A stretch of 64,000 bases of DNA from Streptomyces antarcticus (GCF_026627255.1 NZ_JAPNLM010000015.1:134319-198318), one strand, 5' to 3'. Positions 52,561 to 61,965 are shown, numbered from the stretch's first letter. Made by a program: numbers and translations. The notes: a model not told the origin generated them from the letters alone.

Positions 52561-53229
52561 CTAGTAGGCGCTGTTGACGTTGTCCATCGAGCCGTAGCGG
52601 TCGGCCGCGTAGTTGCAGGCGGCGACGATGTTCGCGACCGGGTCGTACTGGTCGAACTTGGTGCCCTTGACGTGGTACGCCTTGAAGGTCGGGGCGATGA
52701 CCTGGAGCAGGCCCTTCGACGGGATGCCGTTGCGGGCGTTGATGTCCCAGTTGTTGATCGCCAGCGGGTTGCCGCTGGACTCGCGCATCACGTTGCGGTG
52801 AATGCCGTGGTAGGAACCCGGAATGCCCTCGCGCTTCATGATGAAGAGGGATTCCTTGATCCAGCCGTCGAGGTTGTTCGCGAAGACCGGGGTGCGGGTC
52901 GCGGAGCGGCTCGCGGCCGTCTTCTGCCCGCGGTCCTTCTTGGCGTCCGCCGCGGCCTTGGCCTTGGCCTTCGCCGCCGCGTCCGACGCCGCCTTGGCCG
53001 CGACGACCTGCTGGACGGAGAGGTTCTGCTGTACAGCCTTCGTCTGGGCGCCGTCGACGACCTGGGTCCAGGCGACGGGGGCGGCGGAGATGGCGGTCTC
53101 GGTCTCAGCGGCACCGGCCGGGACGAGGGAGAAGGCGAGCGCGGCGGCACCGAGCGTGGCGACACCGGAGATGGACAGCTTGTGTGCCTTCGTCAGACGA
53201 CTGTGACCGGGAGTGCTGGAAGCAGACAT
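52561..53229 (-). CDS. Secreted lytic transglycosylase (SLT domain)
   Basis: A 222-residue protein starting at ATG 53229. A signal peptide with basic start (RLTKAHK) and hydrophobic core (LSISGVATLGAAALAFSLVPAGA) precedes a coiled-coil-like Ala/Lys-rich segment (about 70-100). The C-terminal SLT domain has MRESSGNPLAINNWDINARN with the catalytic Glu, KGLLQVIAPTFKAY and YDPVANIVAACNYAADRYG. It cleaves peptidoglycan outside the membrane. The mRNA leader is about 100 bases. Confidence 0.9.
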   Translation of the reverse strand: MSASSTPGHSRLTKAHKLSISGVATLGAAALAFSLVPAGAAETETAISAAPVAWTQVVDGAQTKAVQQNLSVQQVVAAKAASDAAAKAKAKAAADAKKDRGQKTAASRSATRTPVFANNLDGWIKESLFIMKREGIPGSYHGIHRNVMRESSGNPLAINNWDINARNGIPSKGLLQVIAPTFKAYHVKGTKFDQYDPVANIVAACNYAADRYGSMDNVNSAY

Positions 53230-53336
53230 GGCGGGGCAACCTCTTCGACGGGGGGCCACCCCCGGGCAGTCTGAGGGCGGGGCCGCAGGAAAGCGCCGCG
53301 CTGATCCGGGATCTGCGGCGCTGTGCGACGGGAGCA

Positions 53337-53366
53337 ATTCTTAGCGGCGGCAAAATCGCCTGGCAA
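53337..53366 (-). promoter_or_regulatory. Promoter of the transglycosylase gene
   Basis: Read on the minus strand, TTGCCA (53366-53361) and TAAGAAT (53343-53337) are spaced by 17 bases, the best sigma-70-type pair in the window. Transcription would start near 53330, giving a leader of about 100 bases. Confidence 0.75.
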
Positions 53367-53534
53367 AGGTGTGACGTACGATCCCGCTTAGTGGATCAGG
53401 GGGCGCCGCCTCGCCCCGCTCTGCCGCATCGGAGCTACGCGCGCCCGTGCTCACAGGACCTTTACGCATCCACTAGGGAGCTTCGTAAGTGACCTGCGTC
53501 CTATGTGCGGGCTCACATCGGGCACGTAACAATC

Positions 53535-53568
53535 TGACCCAACGTTGCGGAAGCAACGCGAAGGGTCA
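53535..53568. other. GGAA-loop hairpin in the transglycosylase / histidine kinase gap
   Basis: CGTTGC-GGAA-GCAACG is a perfect stem with a GNRA tetraloop; TGACCC and GGGTCA form an outer stem. The gap 53230-53727 otherwise holds the transglycosylase promoter and a GATCC/GGATC repeat near 53380. No ORF is seen. Confidence 0.55.
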
Positions 53569-53727
53569 CGCGCATGCGACCTGAGGACCACGTCTGCGCC
53601 CCCGACCGTCATCCCCAAGACAGAGCCGGACCCGGCCGCCCCCCGCCCCCAGCAGTAGGCCGACCGGCCCCCACCCCTCGGTCCAACGCCCGATCCCGCA
53701 GGTCAGAGCCGCGAGTACGGTGAGGCC

Positions 53728-54915
53728 ATGACAGCCAGTCCCGGGTACGGCGGACCCCGCAGCGGCCTCGCGGCCGTGAGCACCGCACTCCTCGCCATGA
53801 GCCGCACGCTGGAGGTCCGCGACGTCCTGCGCACGATCGTCGCCTCGGCCCGCGAACTCCTGGACGCCGAGTACGCGGCCCTGGGCGTCCCCGACGACCA
53901 CGGCGGCTTCGCCCAGTTCGTCGTGGACGGCATCAGCGAGGAGCAGTGGCGCGAGATCGGCCCGCTGCCCCGCCAGCACGGCATCCTCGCCGCGATGCTC
54001 CACCAGGACGGCCCCGAGCGGCTGACCGACGTACGCGAGGACCCGCGCTTCGGCGGCTGGCCGCCCGCCCACCCCGACATGTCCGACTTCCTCGGCCTGC
54101 CCGTCCGCGACGGCGAGGAGACCCTCGGCGCCCTCTTCCTCGCGAACAAGCGGGGCGCCCCGGGCGGCGGCACCGGCGGGACCCGCGGCGCCCACGCCAC
54201 CGGCTTCACCGACGAGGACGAGGAGCTCCTCTCCCTCCTCGCCCAGCACGCGGCGATCGCCCTCACCAACGCCCGGCTCTACGAACGCAGCCGCGAGCTC
54301 ACCATCGCCGAGGAACGCTCCCGCCTCGCCCACGAGCTGCACGACGCCGTCAGCCAGAAGCTCTTCTCCCTCCGGCTCACCGCCCAGGCCGCGGCGGCCC
54401 TCGTGGACCGCGACCCGGCCCGGGCCAAGGGCGAGCTGCAGCAGGTGGCCGTGCTGGCGGCGGAGGCCGCCGACGAACTGCGGGCCGCCGTGACCGAGCT
54501 GCGCCCGGCCGCCCTGGACGAGGACGGTCTCGTCGCGACCCTGCGCACCCACGTGCACGTGCTCGACCGCGCGCACGCCGCGCACGTCACCTTCACCTGT
54601 GACGGCGTACGGGCCCTCCCCGCGACCCAGGAGGAAGCGCTCCTGCGCGTCGCCCAGGAGGCCCTGCACAACGCCCTGCGGCACTCGGGCGCGGACCGCG
54701 TCGAGGTCGCACTGGCCCGCACTCCCGGCGGTGGAGCGGTCCTCAGCGTCACCGACGCAGGCCGCGGCTTCGACCCCCTCACGGTCCGCAGCGCGGGCCG
54801 CCACCTGGGCCTGGTCTCCATGCGTGACCGCGCGGGAGGTGTCGGCGGCCGGCTCGACGTGCACGCGGCGCCCGGCAAGGGCACCACGATCGAGATGGAG
54901 GTCCCCGGTGGCTGA
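53728..54915 (+). CDS. GAF-domain sensor histidine kinase (HisKA_3)
   Basis: A 395-residue cytoplasmic kinase. A GAF domain (about 25-185) comes first (LEVRDVLRTIVASARELLDAEYAALGV, FLGLPVRDGEETLGALFLANK). The dimerisation/phosphorylation helix ERSRLAHELHDAVSQKLFSLRL places the phospho-His near residue 205. The ATPase domain has AQEALHNALRHSGADRVEV, DAGRGFDPL and GLVSMRDRAGGVGGRL. It overlaps its response regulator by eight bases. The signal sensed by the GAF domain is unknown. Confidence 0.9.
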   Translation: MTASPGYGGPRSGLAAVSTALLAMSRTLEVRDVLRTIVASARELLDAEYAALGVPDDHGGFAQFVVDGISEEQWREIGPLPRQHGILAAMLHQDGPERLTDVREDPRFGGWPPAHPDMSDFLGLPVRDGEETLGALFLANKRGAPGGGTGGTRGAHATGFTDEDEELLSLLAQHAAIALTNARLYERSRELTIAEERSRLAHELHDAVSQKLFSLRLTAQAAAALVDRDPARAKGELQQVAVLAAEAADELRAAVTELRPAALDEDGLVATLRTHVHVLDRAHAAHVTFTCDGVRALPATQEEALLRVAQEALHNALRHSGADRVEVALARTPGGGAVLSVTDAGRGFDPLTVRSAGRHLGLVSMRDRAGGVGGRLDVHAAPGKGTTIEMEVPGG

Positions 54916-55558
54916 CACCCCCGGCCGAATCCGCGTCCTGCTGGTCGACGACCACCAGGTGGTCCGGCGGGGCCTGCGCACCTTCCTGGAGGTCCAGGAC
55001 GACATCGAGGTCGTCGGCGAGGCCTCCGACGGCGAAGAGGGCCTGGCCCGCGCCGAGGAGCTGCGCCCGGACGTGATCCTCATGGACATCAAGATGCCGG
55101 GCACCGACGGCATCGAGGCCCTGCGCGGACTGCGCGGGGCGGCGAACCCCGCACGGGTGCTGATCGTCACCAGCTTCACGGAGCAGCGCACCGTGGTACC
55201 CGCCCTGCGGGCCGGCGCTGCTGGGTACGTCTACAAGGACATCGATCCCGACGCCCTGGCCGGAGCCATCCGCTCCGTCCACGCCGGACACGTACTCCTC
55301 CAGCCGGAGGTGGCGGAGGCGCTGCTCGCCCAGGACGACCAGGGCCCCCCGTCGGGCCGCGGGGGCTCGCTGACCGACCGGGAGCGGGAGGTCCTCGCGC
55401 ACATCGCGGACGGCCGTTCGAACCGCGAGATAGCGCGGGCCCTCGTCCTGTCGGAGAAGACCGTCAAGACGCACGTCTCGAACATCCTGATGAAGCTGGA
55501 TGTCGCCGACCGCACCCAGGCCGCGTTGTGGGCGGTCAGGCACGGCCTCACCGACTGA
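54908..55558 (+). CDS. NarL/LuxR-type response regulator
   Basis: A 216-residue protein starting at GTG 54908. The receiver domain has VLLVDDHQVVRRGLRTFL, the phospho-acceptor Asp60 (LMDIKMPGTDG) and the conserved Lys in GYVYKDID. The LuxR-type HTH (about 150-212) reads LTDREREVLAHIADGRSNREIARALVLSEKTVKTHVSNILMKL. It works with the overlapping histidine kinase. A chaplin gene follows 150 bases downstream on the same strand and could be a target or simply a neighbour. Confidence 0.92.
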   Translation: MADTPGRIRVLLVDDHQVVRRGLRTFLEVQDDIEVVGEASDGEEGLARAEELRPDVILMDIKMPGTDGIEALRGLRGAANPARVLIVTSFTEQRTVVPALRAGAAGYVYKDIDPDALAGAIRSVHAGHVLLQPEVAEALLAQDDQGPPSGRGGSLTDREREVLAHIADGRSNREIARALVLSEKTVKTHVSNILMKLDVADRTQAALWAVRHGLTD

Positions 55559-55708
55559 GGGGGCCCGGCCGGAGGCGTCGGGCAGACCATCGGAGATTCA
55601 TACGGTCGGGTGTATGTAGCCCACATGGCGTATCCCCGGGGCCGGGCGGCCGTTCTCCATGGCATGCCGCGACGGCTGGTCGTGGCGGACGTACGGAGGA
55701 AGAGAAAC

Positions 55709-55954
55709 GTGAAGAACTTCAAGAAGGCCGCAGCCGTCACCATGATCGCGGGCGGCCTCCTCGCCGCCGGCGCCGGTGTCTCCGCGGCGCACGGCGGTGC
55801 GTCGGCGGAGGGCGAGGCCCTGAACTCGCCCGGCGTGGCCTCCGGGAACCTGCTCCAGGTCCCCGTGCACGTCCCCGTGAACGCGGTGGGCAACACGGTC
55901 AACGTGATCGGCCTGCTGAACGGAGCCTTCGGCAACACGGGCGTCAACGCCTGA
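55709..55954 (+). CDS. chpE: Short chaplin lacking cysteines (ChpE-like)
   Basis: An 81-residue secreted protein. The signal peptide (KNFKKAAAVTMIAGGLLAAGAGVSAAHG) is followed by one chaplin domain: NSPGVASGNLLQVPVHVPVNAVGNTVNVIGLLNGAFGN. Chaplins coat aerial hyphae and spores. The two Cys found in most chaplins are replaced (VNAVGN, NTGVNA), as I recall for ChpE of S. coelicolor. GTG 55709 follows GGAGGAAGAG. A strong terminator follows. Confidence 0.92.
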   Translation: MKNFKKAAAVTMIAGGLLAAGAGVSAAHGGASAEGEALNSPGVASGNLLQVPVHVPVNAVGNTVNVIGLLNGAFGNTGVNA

Positions 55955-56023
55955 CGCACCGCGACCGGCGGTCCGGCGCGGTCCTCGCACCGCTCCGCGC
56001 GGCCGGACCCCGAGAACCGCGCC

Positions 56024-56066
56024 GACGGCCCCGCTTCCCCACCTCTCCCCGGGAAGCGGGGCCGTC
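56024..56066 (+). terminator. Terminator of the chaplin gene
   Basis: GACGGCCCCGCTTCCC pairs perfectly with GGGAAGCGGGGCCGTC (16 bp) around an 11-base loop. Confidence 0.9.
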
Positions 56067-56191
56067 CCGCTTCCGTGCCGGAGCGGCCGCCCCCGGCCCA
56101 CCGGCCGAACCGAACCCCGAGGCCGCACCCGCCCCGCGCAGGAGCCCTCCCCGCCGCCCCGGAGCCGGACCGCGTACCCGCCGAAGGTCTG

Positions 56192-56307
56192 CCCGTACCC
56201 GTACCCGACCGCGTACCCGGCCCGGAGCCGGACGGCGTACCGCCGGATGCCTACGCGCGGCCGTCCTCGTACCCGTACCCGTACCCGACCGCGGACCCGG
56301 CCCGGAG
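56192..56307. repeat. 36-bp direct repeat, two copies 80 bp apart
   Basis: Copies at 56192-56227 and 56272-56307 differ at one base. Each is built from CCCGTA/CCCGAC pieces, and the region between is also degenerate. The second copy ends three bases before the stop of the minus-strand gene at 56310. No gene is supported between the chaplin terminator and that gene. Confidence 0.7.
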
Positions 56308-56309
56308 GG

Positions 56310-57083
56310 TCAGTGCTGCTCCACCGCCGCGTTGTACGCCGCCACCAGCGCCCGCCGGGCCACCCGCTCCACCGGCCGCAGCGCCTCCGACCGCGCCGCC
56401 ATCTCCGAGGCGGCCACCGCGCCCCCCGGCCCGTGCTCGTACGCCAGCGACACCAGCAGGTCCACCCGCTGCGCCAGCGACAGCACCCGCACCGCCCGCG
56501 GCGGGTACCCCGGCGCCAGGACCTCCCGACCGGCCTCCGCCCGCGCCCGGTACGCCGACAGCGCCGCGTCGGCCACCGGCCCCGACCCCGCCACGTCGAG
56601 CCGGGTCAGCAGCACCGTCGCCTCGCGCAGCGCCTCCGCCAGCTCCCGCTCCGCCTCGCCCAGCGACGGGACGTCCGCCGGCGGGGCCTCCCGTACCGGC
56701 AGGCAGTGCCAGGTCACCGACACGTGCACGTCCCCGGCCGGGCCCGCCTCGAAGACCTCCGGCACCAGCCCCAGGGCCGCGCCCACCGCGACCACCGCCT
56801 CCTCGGCGTCGAGCGCCCGCGCGTTGAACTCCGGAGGGCCGCTCAGCCCCAGCGGATGCCCCGGCGCCGGCAGCGCCACCCGCAGCCCGGTCACCCCCAG
56901 CGCCCGCATCCGGCCGAGCGCCAGCGTGAGCCCCACCGGACCGGGTTCCCCCGGCAGGCCCTCCACCCGGTGCACGGCGTCCTCGCCCACGATCGACGAC
57001 ACGGCCTCGTCGGGCGAGACCAGACCTGCCAGCAAAGCGTTCCCCCAGGCGGCCAGCCGCCCTGAACGTGGTTCGAAAAGCAT
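56310..57083 (-). CDS. Conserved protein of unknown function
   Basis: A 257-residue protein starting at ATG 57083, without signal peptide or membrane segment. It is Ala/Leu/Glu-rich with alternating strands and helices: VGLTLALGRMRALGVTGLRVALPAPGHPLGLSGPPEFNARAL then AVVAVGAALGLVPEVF and VHVSVTWHCLPVREA. The second half is helical (ELAEALREATVLLTRLDVAG). I recognise it only as a conserved streptomycete protein without known role. Confidence 0.75.
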   Translation of the reverse strand: MLFEPRSGRLAAWGNALLAGLVSPDEAVSSIVGEDAVHRVEGLPGEPGPVGLTLALGRMRALGVTGLRVALPAPGHPLGLSGPPEFNARALDAEEAVVAVGAALGLVPEVFEAGPAGDVHVSVTWHCLPVREAPPADVPSLGEAERELAEALREATVLLTRLDVAGSGPVADAALSAYRARAEAGREVLAPGYPPRAVRVLSLAQRVDLLVSLAYEHGPGGAVAASEMAARSEALRPVERVARRALVAAYNAAVEQH

Positions 57084-57263
57084 CCCCCAACTCTACGGAC
57101 CCCACCCCGGGCCCGACCCCGAACCCGGCCCCCGGCCCCAACCCGTTCCGGACCCGGACCCGGCCCCGGCCCCGGACCCCTCTCCGAGTGGCGTAGGTTT
57201 TCCCCTGGGGCTGCGCCTGCCGGCGCACAGAGAACCGTGACTGCAAGGGGTGACAACACGCTC

Positions 57264-58058
<795 letters not shown>

Positions 58059-58166
58059 CCCGGAAACACGGAACACCGACACCCCGGACGGGGCGGGACG
58101 GGGCCGGGCGGACCGAACCGCCCCGCACCCTGTCCCGACCGCGCCCACCCGACCTACCATGACCAT

Positions 58167-58595
58167 GTGGACATCGACGCGTGGGTGTGGTGGCTCATCG
58201 GCGCGGTCGGACTGGGCATCCCCCTCGTCCTGACCGCCATGCCGGAGTTCGGCATGTTCGCCATCGGCGCGGTGGCGGCCGCCGTCACGGCGGCGCTCGG
58301 CGGGGGAGTGGTGGCGCAGGTCCTGGTCTTCGTGATCGTGTCGGTCGCGCTCATCGCCGTCGTCCGCCCGATCGCCAACCGCCATCGCGACCAACGCCCC
58401 CAACACCGCAGCGGCATCGACGCGTTGAGAGGCAAGAGCGCCGTCGTCCTCGAACGCGTCGACGGCAGCGGCGGCCGCATCAAGCTCGCCGGCGAGATCT
58501 GGTCCGCCCGCACCCTCGACGCGGACAGCAGCTTCGAACCAGGCCAGTCCGTCGACGTCGTGGAGATCGACGGGGCGACCGCGATCGTCATGTGA
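58167..58595 (+). CDS. NfeD-family membrane protein
   Basis: A 142-residue protein with two or three N-terminal membrane segments (WVWWLIGAVGLGIPLVLTAM, MFAIGAVAAAVTAALGGGVVAQVLVFVIVSVALIAVV) and a C-terminal OB-fold domain (LRGKSAVVLERVDGSGGRIKLAGEIWSART, VDVVEIDGATAIV). NfeD proteins work with SPFH proteins, and an SPFH gene follows. A TACCAT -10 hexamer ends six bases before GTG 58167, suggesting a leaderless start. Confidence 0.9.
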   Translation: MDIDAWVWWLIGAVGLGIPLVLTAMPEFGMFAIGAVAAAVTAALGGGVVAQVLVFVIVSVALIAVVRPIANRHRDQRPQHRSGIDALRGKSAVVLERVDGSGGRIKLAGEIWSARTLDADSSFEPGQSVDVVEIDGATAIVM

Positions 58596-58749
58596 CCGGT
58601 CCCGCAAGCGACTTGGGAGCCGTCGCGCGGACGGAGTGTGAGCCGTCACGCAGCCGTCATGTCAGCAACCAGCCGACTCGCGGCCCCGGGGTCTGCGAGA
58701 CTCCGCTCAACGGGGCAGCACAGACAGCCGGAAGGGCACGGGGAACCGC

Positions 58750-59727
58750 ATGCAACCGATCATCATCGTCCTGATCATTCTGGTGGTTCTGGTCTTCATC
58801 GCACTGGTCAAGACGATCCAGGTGATCCCGCAGGCCAGCGCAGCCATCGTCGAGCGCTTCGGCCGCTACACCCGCACCCTCAACGCGGGCCTGAACATCG
58901 TCGTCCCGTTCATCGACTCGATCCGCAACCGGATCGACCTCCGCGAACAGGTCGTCCCCTTCCCGCCGCAGCCGGTCATCACCCAGGACAACCTGGTCGT
59001 CAACATCGACACCGTCATCTACTACCAGGTGACCGACGCCCGGGCCGCGACCTACGAGGTGGCGAGCTACATCCAGGCCATCGAGCAGCTCACCGTCACC
59101 ACGCTCCGCAACATCATCGGCGGCATGGACCTGGAGCGGACCCTCACCTCCCGCGAGGAGATCAACGCCGCGCTGCGCGGGGTCCTCGACGAGGCCACCG
59201 GCAAGTGGGGCATCCGCGTCAACCGCGTCGAGCTCAAGGCCATCGAGCCGCCGACCTCCATCCAGGACTCGATGGAGAAGCAGATGCGCGCCGACCGCGA
59301 CAAGCGAGCCGCGATCCTCCAGGCCGAGGGCGTCCGTCAGTCCGAGATCCTGCGCGCCGAGGGCGAGAAGCAGTCCTCCATCCTCCGCGCCGAGGGCGAC
59401 GCCAAGGCCGCCGCCCTGCGCGCCGAGGGCGAAGCACAGGCGATCCGTACGGTGTTCGAGTCCATCCACGCCGGTGACGCCGACCAGAAGCTCCTCGCCT
59501 ACCAGTACCTCCAGATGCTCCCCAAGCTCGCCGAGGGCGACGCGAACAAGCTCTGGATCGTGCCCAGCGAGATCGGCGACGCGCTCAAGGGCCTCTCCGG
59601 CGCCATGGGCAACTTCGGTCCCATGGGCGGCGGTTCGGGCTTCAACCCGCAGAACTCGGGCAAGGGCAACGGTGACCCGGGCGACAAGGCCACCCCGGAC
59701 CGCCGCGAACAGCCCCCCATCGACTGA
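58750..59727 (+). CDS. SPFH/Band 7 (flotillin/stomatin-like) protein
   Basis: A 325-residue protein. An N-terminal membrane helix (IIIVLIILVVLVFIALV) precedes the SPFH domain (VERFGRYTRTLNAGLNIVVPFID, QDNLVVNIDTVIYYQVTD, LRNIIGGMDLERTLTSREEIN). The C-terminal coiled coil contains repeats of ILRAEGEKQ-type heptads. The tail is Gly/Asn/Pro-rich. It pairs with NfeD to form oligomeric membrane assemblies that organise lipids or proteases. Confidence 0.93.
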   Translation: MQPIIIVLIILVVLVFIALVKTIQVIPQASAAIVERFGRYTRTLNAGLNIVVPFIDSIRNRIDLREQVVPFPPQPVITQDNLVVNIDTVIYYQVTDARAATYEVASYIQAIEQLTVTTLRNIIGGMDLERTLTSREEINAALRGVLDEATGKWGIRVNRVELKAIEPPTSIQDSMEKQMRADRDKRAAILQAEGVRQSEILRAEGEKQSSILRAEGDAKAAALRAEGEAQAIRTVFESIHAGDADQKLLAYQYLQMLPKLAEGDANKLWIVPSEIGDALKGLSGAMGNFGPMGGGSGFNPQNSGKGNGDPGDKATPDRREQPPID

Positions 59728-59751
59728 CAGCGCCCCCTGAAGCACGGACCT

Positions 59752-59845
59752 GACCGCGGCCCCCGGACTGCAGACCCCCGGACTGCAGACCCCCGGACTG
59801 CAGACCCCCGGACCGCGGACCCCCGGACCCCCGGACCGTGGACCC
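59752..59845. repeat. 15-bp tandem repeat downstream of the SPFH gene
   Basis: Units start at 59765, 59780 and 59795 (GGACTGCAGACCCCC, identical), 59810 (variant with CCGCGG) and further decayed copies to about 59845. They lie in the 208-base gap before the TauE/SafE gene. There are no spacers between units. Confidence 0.85.
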
Positions 59846-59935
59846 CGGCCCACCGGACGGCCCGTGCCGTCCTGCATGATCGGGTGAGGCCCCTCGACCT
59901 TCACGGCGGGGAGGCGACCCACTCATGCAAAGGGG

Positions 59936-60718
59936 ATGGCCCCTCCCGTGTCCATCTGGGAATCACTCGCGGTCTTCGCCGCCGGCATCGGCGCCGGCAC
60001 GATCAACACCATCGTCGGCTCCGGCACCCTGATCACCTTCCCGGTGCTGCTGGCCACCGGCCTGCCGCCGGTCACCGCCAACGTCTCCAACACCCTCGGC
60101 CTGGTCCCCGGTTCCATCAGCGGAGCCATCGGCTACCGCAAGGAGCTCCAGGGCCAGCGCGCCCGCATCCTGCGGCTCGGCGCGGTCTCCCTCGTCGGCG
60201 GATGCGCCGGAGCCGTCCTGCTCCTCACCCTGCCGTCCGACTCCTTCGACACGATCGTGCCCGTCCTCATCGGACTCGCCCTCGTGCTCGTCATCCTCCA
60301 GCCCCGCCTCGCCAAGGCCCTGCGCCGCCGCCAGGACGCCGCCGGAGGCGACACCGGCCACCCCGACGGCGGCCCCGCCCTGCTCACCGGAATGCTCTTC
60401 TCCAGCGCATACGGGGGCTACTTCGGCGCCGCCCAGGGCGTGCTCTACCTCGGCCTCATGGGCCTGCTGCTCCGCGACGACCTCCAGCGGATCAACGCCG
60501 TGAAGAACGTCATCGCCGCCATGGTCAACGGCGTCGCGGCCGTCGTCTTCCTCTTCGTCGCCGAGTTCGACTGGACGGCCGTCCTGCTCATCGCGGTCGG
60601 CTCCACCATCGGCGGCCAGATCGGCGCCAAGGTCGGCCGCCGCCTCCCGCCGACCGCCCTGCGCGCGGTCATCGTCACCGTCGGGATCCTCGCGATCGTC
60701 CAGCTGCTCGTCCGCTGA
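59936..60718 (+). CDS. TauE/SafE-family sulfite/anion exporter
   Basis: A 260-residue polytopic protein with about eight helices. The two halves carry the family repeats GIGAGTINTIVGSGTLITFPVLLATGLPPVTANVSNT and GMLFSSAYGGYFGAAQGVLYLGLMG. Members export sulfite, sulfoacetate or related anions. ATG 59936 stands immediately after AAAGGGG, and the alternative GTG 59948 has that site 12 bases away, so the exact start is uncertain. Confidence 0.88.
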   Translation: MAPPVSIWESLAVFAAGIGAGTINTIVGSGTLITFPVLLATGLPPVTANVSNTLGLVPGSISGAIGYRKELQGQRARILRLGAVSLVGGCAGAVLLLTLPSDSFDTIVPVLIGLALVLVILQPRLAKALRRRQDAAGGDTGHPDGGPALLTGMLFSSAYGGYFGAAQGVLYLGLMGLLLRDDLQRINAVKNVIAAMVNGVAAVVFLFVAEFDWTAVLLIAVGSTIGGQIGAKVGRRLPPTALRAVIVTVGILAIVQLLVR

Positions 60719-60778
60719 GCGACGTAGCGAAGTTACGTCGCCCAGCGCGGCCGAGTACGCGCGGCCCGGGGCCCGCGG

Positions 60779-61282
60779 CTAGGCGGAACGCTCCAGCCAC
60801 TCCGGCAGGACGTCCCGCCCCGCCACCCCCAGCGCGAGCAGCATGGCATCGGCCGGGGACGGCACGAAGGGCTTCCGGAGCAGGGGCATTCCCGCCTCCT
60901 CCGGAGTCCGGGCCGCTTTGCGGTGGTTGTCCTCGGCACAGGAGGCCACCGTGTTCAGCCAGGTGTCGCCACCGCCCTGGGCCCGCGGGAGCACGTGGTC
61001 CACGGTCGTCGCGCGCTTCCCGCAGTACGCGCACCGGTGCTGGTCCCGGACCAGCACCCCCCTCCGTGACCAGGGGGCATGTCTTCGGAAGGGCACCCGT
61101 ACGTACCTGCAGAGCCTGATCACCCGAGGCATCGGCAGCTCCATCGTGGCAGCTCGCACACGCAGCTCGGGATGGGACTGCTCGACCACGGCCTTGTCCT
61201 GGAGCACCAGAACCACCGCCCGGTTCAACGTCACCGTCGACAGCGGCTCGAAGCTCGCATTCAGCACCAGCGTGTCCCGCAT
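60779..61282 (-). CDS. HNH endonuclease-family protein
   Basis: A 167-residue protein starting at ATG 61282 after GGGAGGTG. The first half (MRDTLVLNASFEPLSTVTLNRAVVLVLQDKA) is the conserved N-terminal module of this family; the HNH domain reads HRCAYCGKRATTVDHVLPRAQGGGDTWLNTVASCAEDNHRKAARTPEEA with two CxxC-type zinc pairs. It is widespread in actinomycete chromosomes and not linked to phage here. Its target is unknown. Confidence 0.9.
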   Translation of the reverse strand: MRDTLVLNASFEPLSTVTLNRAVVLVLQDKAVVEQSHPELRVRAATMELPMPRVIRLCRYVRVPFRRHAPWSRRGVLVRDQHRCAYCGKRATTVDHVLPRAQGGGDTWLNTVASCAEDNHRKAARTPEEAGMPLLRKPFVPSPADAMLLALGVAGRDVLPEWLERSA

Positions 61283-61371
61283 CTCGCCCACCTCCCGTGT
61301 GCAGGCCCGCGACCACACCGGCAGCAGGGCCCGCGACCACTCTGGCCGCGCGCGCCACGCGGGACAACGCA

Positions 61372-61415
61372 ATAAAAATGCCCGGTCCTGGCCGTCTTTA
61401 GACCAGGACCGGGCA
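61372..61415 (-). terminator. Intrinsic terminator with U-tract after the YbhB gene
   Basis: On the minus strand TGCCCGGTCCTGG and CCAGGACCGGGCA form a 13-bp stem with an 11-base loop, followed at once by TTTTTATT. It is the only terminator in the window with a clear U-tract. Confidence 0.93.
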
Positions 61416-61431
61416 AACGCTCGGAGAACGA

Positions 61432-61965
61432 TCAGCCGGCGGGCGCCTCGTACTCGCCGATCAGCTGGGCCCGCCCCAGGGTGTGGAAGCGCAGATTGAA
61501 CCCGACCACGGCGGGGGAGGCGTCCGCGTCGGGGCCGAGCTCCTCCTGGTCCACCGCGTACACGGTGAACACGTACCGGTGCCGCTCCCCGGCCGGCGGG
61601 GCCGCCCCGCCGAAGTCCTCGGTCCCGTAGTCGTTGCGCACGTGCACCGCTCCCGCGGGCAGCCCCTCGAACTTTCCGCTGCCCGCCCCGGCCGGCAGCT
61701 CGGTGACGGAGACCGGCAGGTCGAAGAGCACCCAGTGCCAGAACCCGCTGCCCGTGGGCGCGTCCGGGTCGAAGCACGTCACGGCGAAGCTCTTCGTCCC
61801 CTCCGGGAAGCCCTCCCACCGCAACTGCGGGGAGAGGTTCCCGCCCGACAGGACCTGGGCTTCACCCAGGTCCGCTCCGGGCGCCAGGTCCGTACTCGTC
61901 ACGGTGAAGGCGTGCACCGCGGGATGGAAATCGTGCGGCAGGGGCGCCCTGCTCTGCTCGTTCAC
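61432..61965 (-). CDS. YbhB/YbcL-family (Raf-kinase-inhibitor-like) protein
   Basis: A 177-residue phosphatidylethanolamine-binding-fold protein. NLSPQLRWEGFPEGTKSFAVTCFDPDAPTGSGFWHWVLFDLP is the anion-site signature and VRNDYGTEDFGGAAPPAGERHRYVFTVYAVD follows. GTG 61965 is preceded by AGGAGGG. The role in bacteria is unknown. It ends at a U-tract terminator and probably stands alone. Confidence 0.9.
   Translation of the reverse strand: MNEQSRAPLPHDFHPAVHAFTVTSTDLAPGADLGEAQVLSGGNLSPQLRWEGFPEGTKSFAVTCFDPDAPTGSGFWHWVLFDLPVSVTELPAGAGSGKFEGLPAGAVHVRNDYGTEDFGGAAPPAGERHRYVFTVYAVDQEELGPDADASPAVVGFNLRFHTLGRAQLIGEYEAPAG

Noticed and set aside
53230..53340. c-di-AMP (ydaO) riboswitch before the transglycosylase
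   Set aside because: Expected for some Streptomyces cell-wall hydrolases, but I could not find its conserved blocks in the leader.
59752..59845. CRISPR array
   Set aside because: The units are head-to-tail without spacers and no cas gene is present.
60779..61282. HNH nuclease as phage or homing element
   Set aside because: No integrase, terminase or intron-like boundaries nearby; the protein belongs to a chromosomal actinomycete family.
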